DNA of 40,094 nt from JBJXHB01 sp046160725 (GCA_046160725.1 JBJXHB010000167.1:1-40094), one strand, 5' to 3'; shown: positions 22,499-32,148, counted from the first letter of the stretch. The notes: a model not told the origin generated them from the letters alone. Numbers and translations are program-made.

Positions 22499-25400
22499 GC
22501 GCGTCGCAGGAGCCAGGCGCTGGTCGTCCCCAGGCGGACACGCAGCGACACCTCAACATTTCGCGCTGGGCGCTGGAGCATCCTGCACTCACGCGCTATC
22601 TGATGGTCGTGCTCATGGTGCTGGGCTTCGCGGCCTATTTCCAGCTCGGCCAGGACGAGGACCCGCCGTTCACGTTCCGGGCCATGGTGGTGCAGGCGTT
22701 CTGGCCGGGTGCGTCGGCCCAGCAGATGGCGGACCTGGTCACCGACCGGATCGAGAAGACCCTGCAGGAGGTTCCCTACGCCGATGTCCTGCGCAGCTAT
22801 ACCAAGCCTGGCGAGTCGCTGACCATCCTGCAGCTGAAGGACAGCTCGCCGCCCAAGGAGGTGACCAACGTCTGGTATCAGGCCCGCAAGAAGATCGGTG
22901 ACATGCGCGGAACCTTGCCCCAGGGCGTGGTCGGCCCGTTCTTCAATGACGAGTTCGGCGACGTCTTCGGCACCATCTACGCCTTGTCTGCAGACGGCTT
23001 CAGTGATGAGGAGCTTCGTGTTTACGCCGACCGTGTGCGCTCGCAGCTTCTGCGCGTACCCGACGTGGCCAAGGTCGAGCTGTTCGGTGTGCAGCCCGAA
23101 AAGATCTTTGTCGAAGTGTCCCAGCGTCGACTGGCACAAATGGGACTGGACATGAACCAGGTGCTGGGGCAACTGGCGGCACAGAACGCGGTGGAGGGTG
23201 CCGGTGTGCTGGATGCGGGACAGCAGAACCTGCAGATCCGGGTCGCGGGCACCTTCGGCTCGGTTGACGACCTGCGCGCCTTGCCGATCCGTGCCATCAA
23301 CCCAGCGACTGGCGTCGCCAGCTCGCTTCGCTTGAGCGACATCGCCGAGATCCGGCGCGCCAACATCGACCCGCCCGCGGTCAAGGTCCGGCACCAGGGG
23401 CGTCAGGTGATCGCGCTTGGCGTGTCCATGGCCAAGGGCGGCGACATCATCGAACTGGGACATGCACTCAAGACCGCTGCCAGCCAGTTGCGCGCGGAGT
23501 TGCCGGTCGGCATCGAGCTGAGCCAGATCCAGGACCAGCCGCAGGCGGTGTCCCGGTCTGTCAACGAGTTCGTCAAGGTACTGGTCGAGGCGGTGGCGGT
23601 GGTGCTCGCCGTCAGCTTCGTCAGCCTTGGGTTGCATACGCGACCGTTGCGTATCGATGTCTGGCCGGGCCTGGTGGTGGGCATCACCATCCCGCTGGTC
23701 CTGGCGGTGACGTTTGTCACCATGTACTACTGGGGCGTGGGCCTGCACAAGATCTCGTTGGGCTCATTGATCATTGCGCTGGGCCTACTGGTCGATGACG
23801 CCATCATTGCGGTGGAGATGATGGTCCGCAAGCTGGAAGAGGGCTACGACAAGGTGCGCGCCGCGACCTTCGCCTACGAAGCCACGGCGATGCCGATGCT
23901 CACCGGAACCCTGATCACCGCGGTCGGGTTCCTGCCGATCGGGCTTGCCCGGTCCACCGTCGGTGAGTACACGTTTGCGATCTTCGCCGTCACGACGGCT
24001 GCCTTGCTGATCTCATGGCTGGTTTCGGTCTACTTCGTGCCGTACCTCGGTGCCGCGCTGCTGCGCACGCGCAGCCATGCCGATGGAGGTGGCGCGCATG
24101 AGCTGTTCGATACCCCGTTCTACAAGCGCTTCCGGTCGCTGGTGGATGCATGCGTACGCCATCGCTGGGTGACGATTGGCCTGACCGTGCTGATTTTCGG
24201 CCTGGGGGTGGCCGGGATGGGTCGTGTTCAGCAGCAGTTCTTCCCGGACTCCAGCCGGCCCGAGGTGCTGGTTGATCTCTGGCTGCCCGAGGGGTCGACG
24301 CTGCGCGAGAGCGAAGCGCTGGCCAAACGCTTCGAGGCACGGCTGCGCATGGAGGATGGCGTCTCATCGGTCACGACCTGGGTCGGTTCCGGTGTCCCGC
24401 GGTTCTACCTTCCGCTGGATCAGATATTTCCCCAGAGCAACGTCTCGCAGTCGATCGTGCTGCCGGTCGACCTTCAGGCACGCGAGCGGCTTCGTCTGGC
24501 GCTGCCAGCCTTGTTGGCCAGCGAGTTCCCGGAGGTTCGCGGGCGGGTCAAGCTGTTGCCCAACGGCCCGCCAGTGCCATACCCAGTGCAGTTCCGGGTG
24601 ATGGGTCCGGATCCGGTGGTGGTCCGCCATTGGGCAGACCGCGCAAAGGCCGAGCTCCGCGACCATCCATTGATGCGAGGCGTCAACGACAACTGGAACG
24701 AGTCGATCAAGGCGTTGCGACTGGACATCGACCAGGACAAGGCGCGGGCCCTGGGTGTCACCAGTCAGTCGATTGCCCAGGCTTCACGCGTCAACCTGAG
24801 TGGCGTCACCATCGGCCAGTATCGTGAGGGCGACAAGCTGGTTGACATCGTGTTGCGCCAGCCGCTGGAGGAGCGCAACACCATAAACGACCTGGCCGAC
24901 GCCTACCTGCCGACGGCCAACGGGCGGTCCGTGCCCATGACCCAGGTAGCCCAGGCTCGTCTGACCTTCGAGCCGGGCGTGATGTGGCGCGAGGGCCGGA
25001 AGTTTGCGATCACGGTCCAGGGCGACGTGATCGACGGCGTACAGGGGCCGACGGTGACCCGGCAACTGGCGCCCAAGATGGATGCGCTGCGGTCTGCGAT
25101 GCCACCGGGCTATGACATCGAGGTCGCCGGGGCCGTCGCAGAGAGCAGCAAGGGCACAGGGTCCATCGCCGCCGGAGTTCCTCTGATGGCCTTCATCATG
25201 CTGACGTTGCTGATGCTGCAATTGCAGAGCTTTCAGCGTGCGGTGCTGGTGCTGTTGACGGCGCCCATGGGTATCGCAGGCGTCGCGGCGGCGCTGCTGC
25301 TGTTCAACCGCCCTTTTGGCTTTGTCGCGCTGCTGGGCTTTATCGCGTTGGCCGGCATGATCATGCGCAATTCGGTGATCCTGATCGATCAGATCGAACA

Positions 25401-25653
25401 GGATCGGCGACGCGGCGTGGCGACCTGGGATGCCGTCGTTGAAGCCTCGGTCCGGCGCTTCCGGCCGATCGTGCTGACAGCGGCGGCGGCGGTGCTGGCG
25501 ATGATTCCGCTGACCCGCAGCGTTTTCTGGGGTCCGATGGCCGTGGCGATCATGGGCGGGTTGATCGTGGCAACGGCGCTGACACTGTTGGCACTGCCGG
25601 CCATGTATGCCGCTTGGTTCAGGGTTCGGCGTGAGGTGCTGGCCGGCGGATAG
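22495..25653 (+). CDS. RND efflux transporter permease
   Basis: This 1052-residue inner-membrane proton-driven pump has the RND plan: a transmembrane helix near residue 35 (RYLMVVLMVLGFAAYF), a first periplasmic loop, a central block of six helices, a second periplasmic loop and a final helix group. The proton-relay motif GLLVDDAI includes Asp434 and Asp435 in TM4. ATGA overlap (22495-22498) couples it to the adaptor. No outer-membrane factor gene follows, so it probably borrows one. The early EDPPFTFRAMVVQAFWPGAS segment is typical of a subgroup distinct from AcrB. Substrates cannot be told from sequence. A TAGAAT hexamer directly follows at 25651. Confidence 0.94.
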   Translation: MSASQEPGAGRPQADTQRHLNISRWALEHPALTRYLMVVLMVLGFAAYFQLGQDEDPPFTFRAMVVQAFWPGASAQQMADLVTDRIEKTLQEVPYADVLRSYTKPGESLTILQLKDSSPPKEVTNVWYQARKKIGDMRGTLPQGVVGPFFNDEFGDVFGTIYALSADGFSDEELRVYADRVRSQLLRVPDVAKVELFGVQPEKIFVEVSQRRLAQMGLDMNQVLGQLAAQNAVEGAGVLDAGQQNLQIRVAGTFGSVDDLRALPIRAINPATGVASSLRLSDIAEIRRANIDPPAVKVRHQGRQVIALGVSMAKGGDIIELGHALKTAASQLRAELPVGIELSQIQDQPQAVSRSVNEFVKVLVEAVAVVLAVSFVSLGLHTRPLRIDVWPGLVVGITIPLVLAVTFVTMYYWGVGLHKISLGSLIIALGLLVDDAIIAVEMMVRKLEEGYDKVRAATFAYEATAMPMLTGTLITAVGFLPIGLARSTVGEYTFAIFAVTTAALLISWLVSVYFVPYLGAALLRTRSHADGGGAHELFDTPFYKRFRSLVDACVRHRWVTIGLTVLIFGLGVAGMGRVQQQFFPDSSRPEVLVDLWLPEGSTLRESEALAKRFEARLRMEDGVSSVTTWVGSGVPRFYLPLDQIFPQSNVSQSIVLPVDLQARERLRLALPALLASEFPEVRGRVKLLPNGPPVPYPVQFRVMGPDPVVVRHWADRAKAELRDHPLMRGVNDNWNESIKALRLDIDQDKARALGVTSQSIAQASRVNLSGVTIGQYREGDKLVDIVLRQPLEERNTINDLADAYLPTANGRSVPMTQVAQARLTFEPGVMWREGRKFAITVQGDVIDGVQGPTVTRQLAPKMDALRSAMPPGYDIEVAGAVAESSKGTGSIAAGVPLMAFIMLTLLMLQLQSFQRAVLVLLTAPMGIAGVAAALLLFNRPFGFVALLGFIALAGMIMRNSVILIDQIEQDRRRGVATWDAVVEASVRRFRPIVLTAAAAVLAMIPLTRSVFWGPMAVAIMGGLIVATALTLLALPAMYAAWFRVRREVLAGG

Positions 25654-25728
25654 AATCGCCGGCTTTCCCGGGGCTGCCCCGGCCGGTGCGCAGGCCCCGC
25701 CTGACCCGTTAGCGGCCGTCCCTGGTCC

Positions 25729-25816
25729 GCGCGGGTGGCGAAATTGGTAGACGCACCAGGTTTAGGTCCTGACGCCCCTCAAAGGCGTGCCGGTTCGAGT
25801 CCGGCCCCGCGCACCA
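25729..25816 (+). tRNA. tRNA-Leu (anticodon UAG)
   Basis: The acceptor stem GCGCGGG (25729-25735) pairs with CCCGCGC (25806-25812), followed by discriminator A and an encoded CCA (25814-25816). The anticodon stem-loop CAGG-TTTAGGT-CCTG gives TAG. A long variable arm (GACGCCCCTCAAAGGCGT region) and the T-loop GGTTCGAGTCC complete a class II Leu tRNA. It reads CUA and CUG-type codons, including the CTA codons of the leuA leader. tig starts 24 bp downstream. Confidence 0.97.
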
Positions 25817-25840
25817 GAACATCAGAATCAGCCATCGATC

Positions 25841-27148
25841 ATGACCGTCACCGTTGAGACCCTGGACAAACTCGAGCGCCGCATCACGCTCACCATCGCC
25901 GCCACCGAGGTGGGCACCGAGATCGACGCGAGGCTGCGTAAGCTCGCTCGTACGGTCAAGGCCGATGGCTTCCGACCTGGTAAGGTGCCGATGTCGGTGG
26001 TGGCCCAGCGCTTTGGATATCAGGTCCAGTACGAGGTCGTGAACGACAAGCTGGGCGAAGTGTTCAGCCGTGCGGCCAACGAGGCCAAGCTTCGGGTTGC
26101 AGGCGTGCCCCGCATCGAGCAGAAGAATGAGGCCCCGGAAGGGCAGATGGCCTTCGACGCGACATTCGAGGTCTATCCAGAGGTCTCGATCGGCGACCTT
26201 GGCTCGGTCAAGGTTGAGAGGGTCGCCACCGAGGTCACCGAGGCCGCGATCGACCGCACCGTCGAAATCCTGCGCAAGCAACGCCGCACTTTTGCTCAAC
26301 GCCCTGCGGCCGAAGGCGCCGTCGAGACGGATCGGGTCACCATTGACTTCGAAGGCAAGATCGACGGTGAGCCCTTCGATGGTGGCAAGGCCGAGGCGTT
26401 TGCGTTCATCATTGGCGAGGGGCAGATGCTGGAGTCCTTTGACAAGGCCGTCCGCGGCATGAAGGTCGGTGACTCAAAGACGTTCCCACTGACCTTTCCG
26501 GCGGACTATCGTGAGACCACACTGGCCGGGAAGGAAGCCGACTTCCTGGTCACGGTGAAGAAGGTCGAAGCGCAGCACCTGCCCAACGTGGACGAGGCCT
26601 TCATCAAGACCTTGGGCATACCGGAGCCGACCGTCGACGCGCTGCGCGCCGACGTCAAGAAGAACCTTGAACGCGAAGTGAAGTTCCGCGTGCTCGGCCG
26701 CAACAAGGGGGCAGTGATGGACGGCCTGCTGACGGTGTCCCAATTGGACGTCCCGAATGCACTGGTTCAGTCGGAAATCGAGCGCATGATTGGTGCGGCC
26801 CGTGAGGACCTCAAGCAGCGTGGTGTCAAGGACGCCGACAAGGCCGAGATTCCGGCGGACCTGTTCAAGACTCAGGCCGAGCGCAGGGTTCGATTGGGTC
26901 TGGTGGTGGCCGAGCTGGTCAAGACCAACCAATTGCAGGCCAAGCCCGAGCAGTTGCAAGCTCACATCGAGGAGCTGTCTCAGAGCTACGAGAAGCCGGC
27001 CGAGGTGATGCGCTGGTACCTCTCCGACCGCCAGCGCATGTCGGAGGTCGAGGCTGTCGTGATCGAGAACAACGTCACGCAGTTCGTCTTGGGCAAGGTG
27101 CAGGTCGAGGATCGCCTGGTGCCGTTCGACGAGTTGATGACGGCCTGA
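25841..27148 (+). CDS. tig: Trigger factor (ribosome-associated chaperone, PPIase)
   Basis: This cytosolic chaperone binds the ribosome exit site and folds nascent chains. The 435-residue protein starts MTVTVETLDKLERRITLTIA. The ribosome-binding signature is present as DGFRPGKVPMSVVAQRFG, the variant of GFRxGKxP. The FKBP-type PPIase domain spans about residues 155-245 (DRVTIDFEGKIDGEPFDGGK, then MLESFDKAVRGMKVGD), and the C-terminal helical arms follow. ATG 25841 lies just after tRNA-Leu, and no SD is visible; the frame is open further upstream through the tRNA, which I disregard. A strong terminator at 27186-27223 separates it from clpP. Confidence 0.96.
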   Translation: MTVTVETLDKLERRITLTIAATEVGTEIDARLRKLARTVKADGFRPGKVPMSVVAQRFGYQVQYEVVNDKLGEVFSRAANEAKLRVAGVPRIEQKNEAPEGQMAFDATFEVYPEVSIGDLGSVKVERVATEVTEAAIDRTVEILRKQRRTFAQRPAAEGAVETDRVTIDFEGKIDGEPFDGGKAEAFAFIIGEGQMLESFDKAVRGMKVGDSKTFPLTFPADYRETTLAGKEADFLVTVKKVEAQHLPNVDEAFIKTLGIPEPTVDALRADVKKNLEREVKFRVLGRNKGAVMDGLLTVSQLDVPNALVQSEIERMIGAAREDLKQRGVKDADKAEIPADLFKTQAERRVRLGLVVAELVKTNQLQAKPEQLQAHIEELSQSYEKPAEVMRWYLSDRQRMSEVEAVVIENNVTQFVLGKVQVEDRLVPFDELMTA

Positions 27149-27185
27149 TTTCCGGCGCCGCCCACCGGGCGCACGGTCCTGCCGC

Positions 27186-27223
27186 AGGGCGCACGACTGA
27201 CCGGTCGGCGCCCTGTTTCTCTT
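27186..27223 (+). terminator. Rho-independent terminator after tig
   Basis: AGGGCGC (27186-27192) plus CGAC (27194-27197) pairs with GTCG (27204-27207) plus GCGCCCT (27208-27214). One A is bulged and the loop is TGACCG. The tail is GTTTCTCTT. This 11-bp stem with T-rich tail is one of the clearest terminators in the window and makes clpP a separate unit. Confidence 0.8.
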
Positions 27224-27290
27224 GGCGCCGGCTGGCCTTCCGGTCACGACATAATCAACCGATCCCCTACATCAGCATTCAAGGAATCGC

Positions 27291-27899
27291 ATGAGCGCGT
27301 TGCACACCGAGAGCCTCGGCATGGTGCCTATCGTCATCGAGCAGTCCGGGCGCGGCGAGCGCGCCTATGACATCTACAGCCGACTGCTGCGCGAGCGTGT
27401 CGTCTTTCTGGTGGGACCGATCAACGATCAGAATGCCAACCTCGTGGTGGCGCAACTGCTGTTCCTGGAAAGCGAGAACCCGGACAAGGACATCTGGCTG
27501 TACATCAACTCGCCTGGGGGCAGTGTGAGCTCCGGATTATCGATTTTTGACACCATGAACTTCATCAAGCCGGATGTGTCGACCTTGTGCATGGGCATGG
27601 CGGCCAGCATGGGCTCCTTCCTGTTGGCGGCCGGCGCCAAGGGCAAGCGGTTCGCGCTTCCGAACTCCCGCATCATGATTCACCAGCCGTCTGGTGGCGC
27701 TCAGGGACAGGCGACCGACATCGAGATCCAGGCGCGCGAGATCATCAAGACGCGCGAACAACTCAACCGCATCTATGCCGACCGTACCGGCCAGACCCTT
27801 GAAAAGATCACGGCCGATATGGAGCGCGACTACTTCATGTCACCCAATGAGGCACGCGACTACGGGCTGATCGATCAAGTCCTGGCGAAGCGGTCCTGA
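27291..27899 (+). CDS. clpP: ATP-dependent Clp protease proteolytic subunit
   Basis: This serine protease forms the tetradecameric chamber that degrades substrates delivered by ClpX or ClpA. The 202-residue length is standard. The catalytic triad is Ser106 (CMGMAASMGSF), His131 (RIMIHQPSGG) and Asp180 (DMERDYFMSP). The hydrophobic-pocket N-terminal MVPIVIEQSGRGERAYDIYS is also typical. ATG 27291 follows AAGGA. clpX follows after 93 bp, then lon, the classical tig-clpP-clpX-lon order. A CATAAT at 27250-27255 might be a -10 box, but I see no good -35. Confidence 0.97.
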   Translation: MSALHTESLGMVPIVIEQSGRGERAYDIYSRLLRERVVFLVGPINDQNANLVVAQLLFLESENPDKDIWLYINSPGGSVSSGLSIFDTMNFIKPDVSTLCMGMAASMGSFLLAAGAKGKRFALPNSRIMIHQPSGGAQGQATDIEIQAREIIKTREQLNRIYADRTGQTLEKITADMERDYFMSPNEARDYGLIDQVLAKRS

Positions 27900-27992
27900 T
27901 ATAGACCGTCCCGCCCGCGTCGGTCCGCCGGCGCCAGGGCGTTGCACTATCATTCTCCGCACCCGTGCAACCAGCAGGCGCAGCACCCGCAC

Positions 27993-29267
27993 ATGGCCGA
28001 CAAGAAGGGTAGTTCCAGCGAGAAGGTTCTGTACTGCAGCTTCTGCGGTAAGAGCCAGCATGAGGTCAAGAAGCTTATCGCCGGCCCATCGGTGTTCATC
28101 TGCGACGAGTGCATCGAGCTGTGCAATGACATCATCCGCGATGAGTCGCCGACCGACACTGCGGCTGGCAAGGCGGTCAAGAGCGACCTGCCGGTACCCG
28201 CGGAAATCAAGGCCAGTCTCGACCAGTATGTGATCGGTCAGGAGCCCGCCAAGCGGACGCTTGCCGTGGCGGTCTACAACCACTACAAGCGGCTGCGCTT
28301 TATGGGTGTTGCCGGGGCCAAGGAGGACGTCGAGCTCAGCAAGAGCAACATCCTGCTGATCGGCCCAACGGGCTCCGGCAAGACCTTGCTGGCGCAGACA
28401 CTGGCGCGTCTTCTCAACGTTCCGTTCGTCATCGCAGATGCGACCACGCTGACCGAGGCCGGTTATGTGGGTGAGGACGTCGAGAACATCATTCAAAAGC
28501 TGCTTCAGAACTGCAACTATGACGTCGAGCGCGCTCAACGCGGCATCGTCTACATCGATGAGATCGACAAGATCAGCCGGAAGTCGGACAACCCGTCCAT
28601 TACACGGGATGTGTCAGGTGAGGGTGTGCAGCAGGCCTTGCTGAAGCTGGTCGAAGGCACGATGGCCAGTGTGCCGCCCCAGGGCGGCCGGAAGCACCCC
28701 AACCAGGACTTCCTTCAGATCGACACGACCAACATCCTGTTCATCTGCGGTGGCGCATTTGATGGTCTCGAAAAGGTCATCCAGAACCGCACCGAAAAAG
28801 GCGGGATCGGGTTCAGCGCCACGGTCCAGAGCAAGACCGAGCAACGCGCGGCGGATCTGTTCCGCCGGGCAGAGCCAGAGGACCTGATCAAGTTCGGTCT
28901 GATCCCTGAGCTGGTCGGTCGCCTGCCTGTGGTCGCGACGCTGGGCGAGCTGACCGAAAGCGCCCTGGTGCAGATCCTGACCGAGCCCAAGAATGCGCTT
29001 TTGAAGCAGTACCAGAAGCTGTTTTCGATGGACGGCGTGGACCTGGAGATTCGTCCATCAGCGTTGGCGGCGATCGCTCGCCGGGCGCTGGCACGCAAGA
29101 CCGGCGCGCGCGGCTTGCGCTCGATCGTCGAGCAGTTGCTGATCGACACCATGTTCGACCTCCCAACACTGGATGGCGTGACCAAAGTCGTGGTCGACGA
29201 GCACATCGTCGAGGAAGGCGGCAAGCCTTTGCTGATGTATCGCGAGCAGGTCAAGGCCAGCGCCTGA
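27993..29267 (+). CDS. clpX: ATP-dependent Clp protease ATP-binding subunit ClpX
   Basis: This AAA+ unfoldase feeds substrates to ClpP. The 424-residue protein starts with the zinc-binding domain, Cys15, Cys18, Cys37 and Cys40 (LYCSFCGKSQHEVKKL; FICDECIELC). Walker A is GPTGSGKT at residues 124-131, Walker B is in GIVYIDEIDKISRK, and the GYVGEDVENI pore-region segment and the GARGLRSIVEQ sensor-2 arginine are present. ATG 27993 (MADKKGSSSEK) is the family start. The stop is 120 bp before the lon start. Confidence 0.97.
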   Translation: MADKKGSSSEKVLYCSFCGKSQHEVKKLIAGPSVFICDECIELCNDIIRDESPTDTAAGKAVKSDLPVPAEIKASLDQYVIGQEPAKRTLAVAVYNHYKRLRFMGVAGAKEDVELSKSNILLIGPTGSGKTLLAQTLARLLNVPFVIADATTLTEAGYVGEDVENIIQKLLQNCNYDVERAQRGIVYIDEIDKISRKSDNPSITRDVSGEGVQQALLKLVEGTMASVPPQGGRKHPNQDFLQIDTTNILFICGGAFDGLEKVIQNRTEKGGIGFSATVQSKTEQRAADLFRRAEPEDLIKFGLIPELVGRLPVVATLGELTESALVQILTEPKNALLKQYQKLFSMDGVDLEIRPSALAAIARRALARKTGARGLRSIVEQLLIDTMFDLPTLDGVTKVVVDEHIVEEGGKPLLMYREQVKASA

Positions 29268-29387
29268 AGTACGGGCTGCCAACTGCCGATACCGCGATAG
29301 GCGCGACCCGCTGCGGGTCCATACTGCGCTGTCGCACTTGCAATCGAACGCCCGGGCCCCATGTCGGCCGGAGAAAGAGAGGTCTAC

Positions 29388-31820
29388 ATGTCCGGACATC
29401 CTGTGCTGCCGTCTGAACCCGTCACGTTGCCGCTGTTGCCCCTACGCGATGTGGTGGTATTTCCCCACATGGTGATCCCGCTGTTCGTCGGGCGGCCCAA
29501 ATCCATCAAGGCCCTGGAAGCGGCCATGGAGGCTGGCCGGCAGATCATGCTGGTGGCCCAGAAGGCCGCCGGCAAGGACGAACCCAGGCCGGAGGACTTG
29601 TTTGAGACCGGTTGCGTCTCCAGCATTCTTCAGATGTTGAAGCTGCCGGACGGCACAGTGAAGGTGCTGGTCGAGGGCGTCCAGCGGGCCCACACCCGCG
29701 GCGTCGTGGACAACGACGGCTTCTTCAGCGCCGAGGTACTGCCGGTGGCCACCGAAGTCGAGGCATCGCCGGAGGTCGAGGCCCTGCGGCGCGCGGTGAC
29801 CCAGCAGTTCGACCAGTACGTCAAGCTGAACAAGAAGATCCCGCCCGAGATCCTGACCTCGATCGCGGGCATCGACGACGCCGGGCGCCTGGCCGACACG
29901 ATTGCGGCCCACCTACCGTTGAAACTGGAGGCCAAGCAGTCGGTGCTGGACCTGGTGCCGGTGACCAAGCGGATGGAGCGGCTCCTGGAACTGCTTGAGC
30001 ACGAGGTCGACATCCTGCAGGTCGAGAAGCGCATCCGCGGCCGCGTGAAGCGGCAGATGGAGAAGAGCCAGCGCGAGTACTACCTCAACTAGCAGGTCAA
30101 GGCGATCCAGAAGGAACTCGGCGACGGTGAAGAGGGTGCCGACCTGGAGGAGCTTGAGAAGAAGATCAAGGGCGCGCGCATGAGCAAGGAGGCCTTGAAG
30201 AAGGCCGAGGGTGAGCTCAAGAAGCTCAAGCTCATGTCGCCAATGTCAGCCGAGGCGACGGTCGTCCGCAACTACATCGACGTCCTGGTCAATCTGCCTT
30301 GGGCCAAGAAGACCAAGATCAAGCATGACCTGGCCTTGGCCGAGGAGGTCCTGAACGAGGACCATTGGGGTCTGGAGAAGGTCAAGGAACGGATCCTCGA
30401 GTACCTCGCGGTTCAGCAGCGTGTGGACAAGCTGAAGGCGCCTATCCTGTGCCTCGTCGGCCCGCCGGGGGTGGGCAAGACCTCGCTTGGCCAGAGCGTG
30501 GCCCGTGCGACCGGACGCAAGTTCGTCCGCATGGCGCTGGGCGGTGTGCGCGACGAGGCGGAAATCCGCGGTCATCGCCGCACATACATTGGCTCCATGC
30601 CCGGCAAGGTGCTGCAAAGCCTGACCAAAGTCGGTACGCGCAATCCGCTGTTCCTTTTGGACGAGATCGACAAGCTGGGTATGGACTTCCGGGGCGACCC
30701 GTCATCTGCTTTGCTTGAGGTGCTCGACCCGGAACAAAACCACACCTTCAGCGATCACTATGTCGAGGTCGACTTCGATCTGTCCGACGTCATGTTCGTG
30801 GCGACGGCCAACTCGCTGGCGGGCATTCCGCCGGCCCTGCTGGACCGCATGGAGGTGATCCGGCTGTCCGGCTACACCGAAGACGAGAAACTCAGCATTG
30901 CCCAGCGCTATCTCGTGCCCAAACAGGCCGGGAACAACGGCGTCAAGAGCGATGAGATGGAGATCAGCGAGCCGGGAATCCGTGGCTTGGTGCGCTACTA
31001 CACCCGTGAGGCCGGCGTTCGCTCGCTGGAGCGCGAGGTCTCCAAGATCTGTCGCAAGGTCGTCAAGGGCCACCAGTTGGGCACCTATACCGACAAGGTG
31101 GTGGTTGGCGAAGACAACCTCAACGACTTCCTGGGTGTTCGCAAGTTCGACTTCGGCCGTGCCGAGAAGACCAACCAGGTCGGCCAAGTGGTCGGCCTTG
31201 CCTGGACGGAGGTGGGCGGCGACCTGCTGACCATCGAGGCCGCGCTGATGCCGGGCAAGGGCAACATCATCCGTACCGGCTCTCTCGGCGACGTGATGAA
31301 GGAGTCGGTCGAGGCAGCGCGCTCTGTGGTGCGGTCCCGCGCACGACGTCTGGGCATTGGCGACGACCAGTTCGAGAAGCGCGACGTGCACATCCACGTG
31401 CCGGACGGCGCGACGCCCAAGGACGGGCCGAGTGCCGGCATTGCGATGACCACAGCGTTTGTTTCGACCCTGACCGGTATCCCAGTCAAGGCGACGGTCG
31501 CGATGACGGGAGAGATCACCCTGCGCGGCGAGGTGACGGCGATTGGTGGCCTCAAGGAGAAGCTGTTGGCGGCGCTTCGTGGTGGCATCAAGACCGTGTT
31601 GATACCGGAGGAGAACGTCAAAGATCTCCAGGAGATACCTGAGAACGTCAAGAACAACCTCGAGATCGTGCCGGTGCGCTGGATCGAGCGTGTCCTGGAG
31701 TTGGCACTGGAGCGTATGCCGCAGCCGCTGCCAGAGGATGAGCCGCCTGCTTCCACGGTCGCAGCCGCGAAACCGGAGACGGCGCCGGTCGTCGCGGCAT
31801 CGGACACGTTGCCGCATTGA
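29388..31820 (+). pseudogene. lon: ATP-dependent protease Lon, interrupted by an in-frame amber codon
   Basis: Lon degrades misfolded and regulatory proteins. Read through its stop, the frame gives about 810 residues of normal Lon. It has the N-terminal substrate domain (LPLLPLRDVVVFPHMVIPLF), Walker A GPPGVGKT at 358-365, Walker B in LFLLDEIDKLG, and catalytic Ser682 (PKDGPSAGIAM) with Lys725 (IGGLKEK). At 30090-30092 a TAG replaces the Glu codon of the conserved YYLNEQ motif, codon 235; the frame is otherwise intact on both sides. The first piece ends at 30092. A second ATG at 30180 could restart a 546-residue form with ATPase and protease domains but no N-domain. ATG 29388 is chosen for its GAGAGG SD. 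One substitution explains the break; error, mutation or suppression remain open. Confidence 0.9.
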
Positions 31821-31859
31821 TCAGTCGGGCGCCGCGCCTGCCAAGGGAGCGGATCCTGC

Positions 31860-31868
31860 TGCTACAAT
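31860..31868 (+). promoter_or_regulatory. Extended -10 promoter for tRNA-Gly
   Basis: TGCTACAAT is an extended -10 element (TGn plus TACAAT). It lies 36 bp before the mature tRNA-Gly 5' end and about 40 bp after the lon stop. No clear -35 is visible. Confidence 0.5.
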
Positions 31869-31904
31869 GTGCCTTTCGCCGATGTCTGAAGAGTGTCGCG
31901 CGAT

Positions 31905-31980
31905 GCGGGAGTAGCTCAGTTGGTAGAGCGCAACCTTGCCAAGGTTGAGGTCGCGAGTTCGAGACTCGTCTCCCGCTCCA
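31905..31980 (+). tRNA. tRNA-Gly (anticodon GCC)
   Basis: The acceptor stem GCGGGAG pairs with CTCCCGC, with discriminator T and encoded CCA at 31978-31980. The anticodon arm CAACC-TTGCCAA-GGTTG gives GCC. D-arm AGCTCAGTTGGTAGAGC and T-loop GTTCGAGAC are canonical. A hairpin terminator starts 7 bp after the CCA. Confidence 0.98.
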
Positions 31981-31986
31981 GATCAT

Positions 31987-32015
31987 GAAGGGAAGCCCCG
32001 GCTTCCCTTCTTCGT
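31987..32015 (+). terminator. Hairpin terminator after tRNA-Gly
   Basis: GAAGGGAAGC (31987-31996) pairs perfectly with GCTTCCCTTC (32001-32010) around a CCCG tetraloop. The tail is TTCGTTTCT. It lies between tRNA-Gly and tRNA-Cys. Confidence 0.78.
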
Positions 32016-32066
32016 TTCTGGCGCGCAGGCCGGCATGGCGATGCGCTGTGTGAGAATTCCGCCAGC

Positions 32067-32140
32067 GGCGCGATAGCAAAGCGGTTATGCAACGGATTGC
32101 AAATCCGTCTAGTCCGGTTCGACTCCGGATCGCGCCTCCA
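32067..32140 (+). tRNA. tRNA-Cys (anticodon GCA)
   Basis: The acceptor stem GGCGCGA pairs with TCGCGCC, with discriminator T and encoded CCA at 32138-32140. The anticodon arm ACGGA-TTGCAAA-TCCGT gives GCA. The T-loop is GGTTCGACTCC. A TGAGAAT sequence about 10 bp before the 5' end may belong to its own promoter. Confidence 0.98.
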
Positions 32141-32148
32141 GAATCTCA

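Noticed and set aside
22246..23748. 500-codon open frame antisense to the RND genes
   Set aside because: It spans the junction of two well-supported genes and has a composition typical of a reverse-strand shadow.
25668..25682. CCGGGG/CCCCGG hairpin after the RND pump as a terminator
   Set aside because: The stem is only 6 bp with a 3-nt loop and no T-tract follows.
25787..25840. In-frame N-terminal extension of trigger factor
   Set aside because: It would be translated from within tRNA-Leu and has no family similarity.
30090..30098. Programmed readthrough of the lon amber codon
   Set aside because: TAG CAG matches the start of the viral UAG-CAR-YYA readthrough context, but the next codon is GTC, which does not fit. 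A point mutation or base-call error is simpler.
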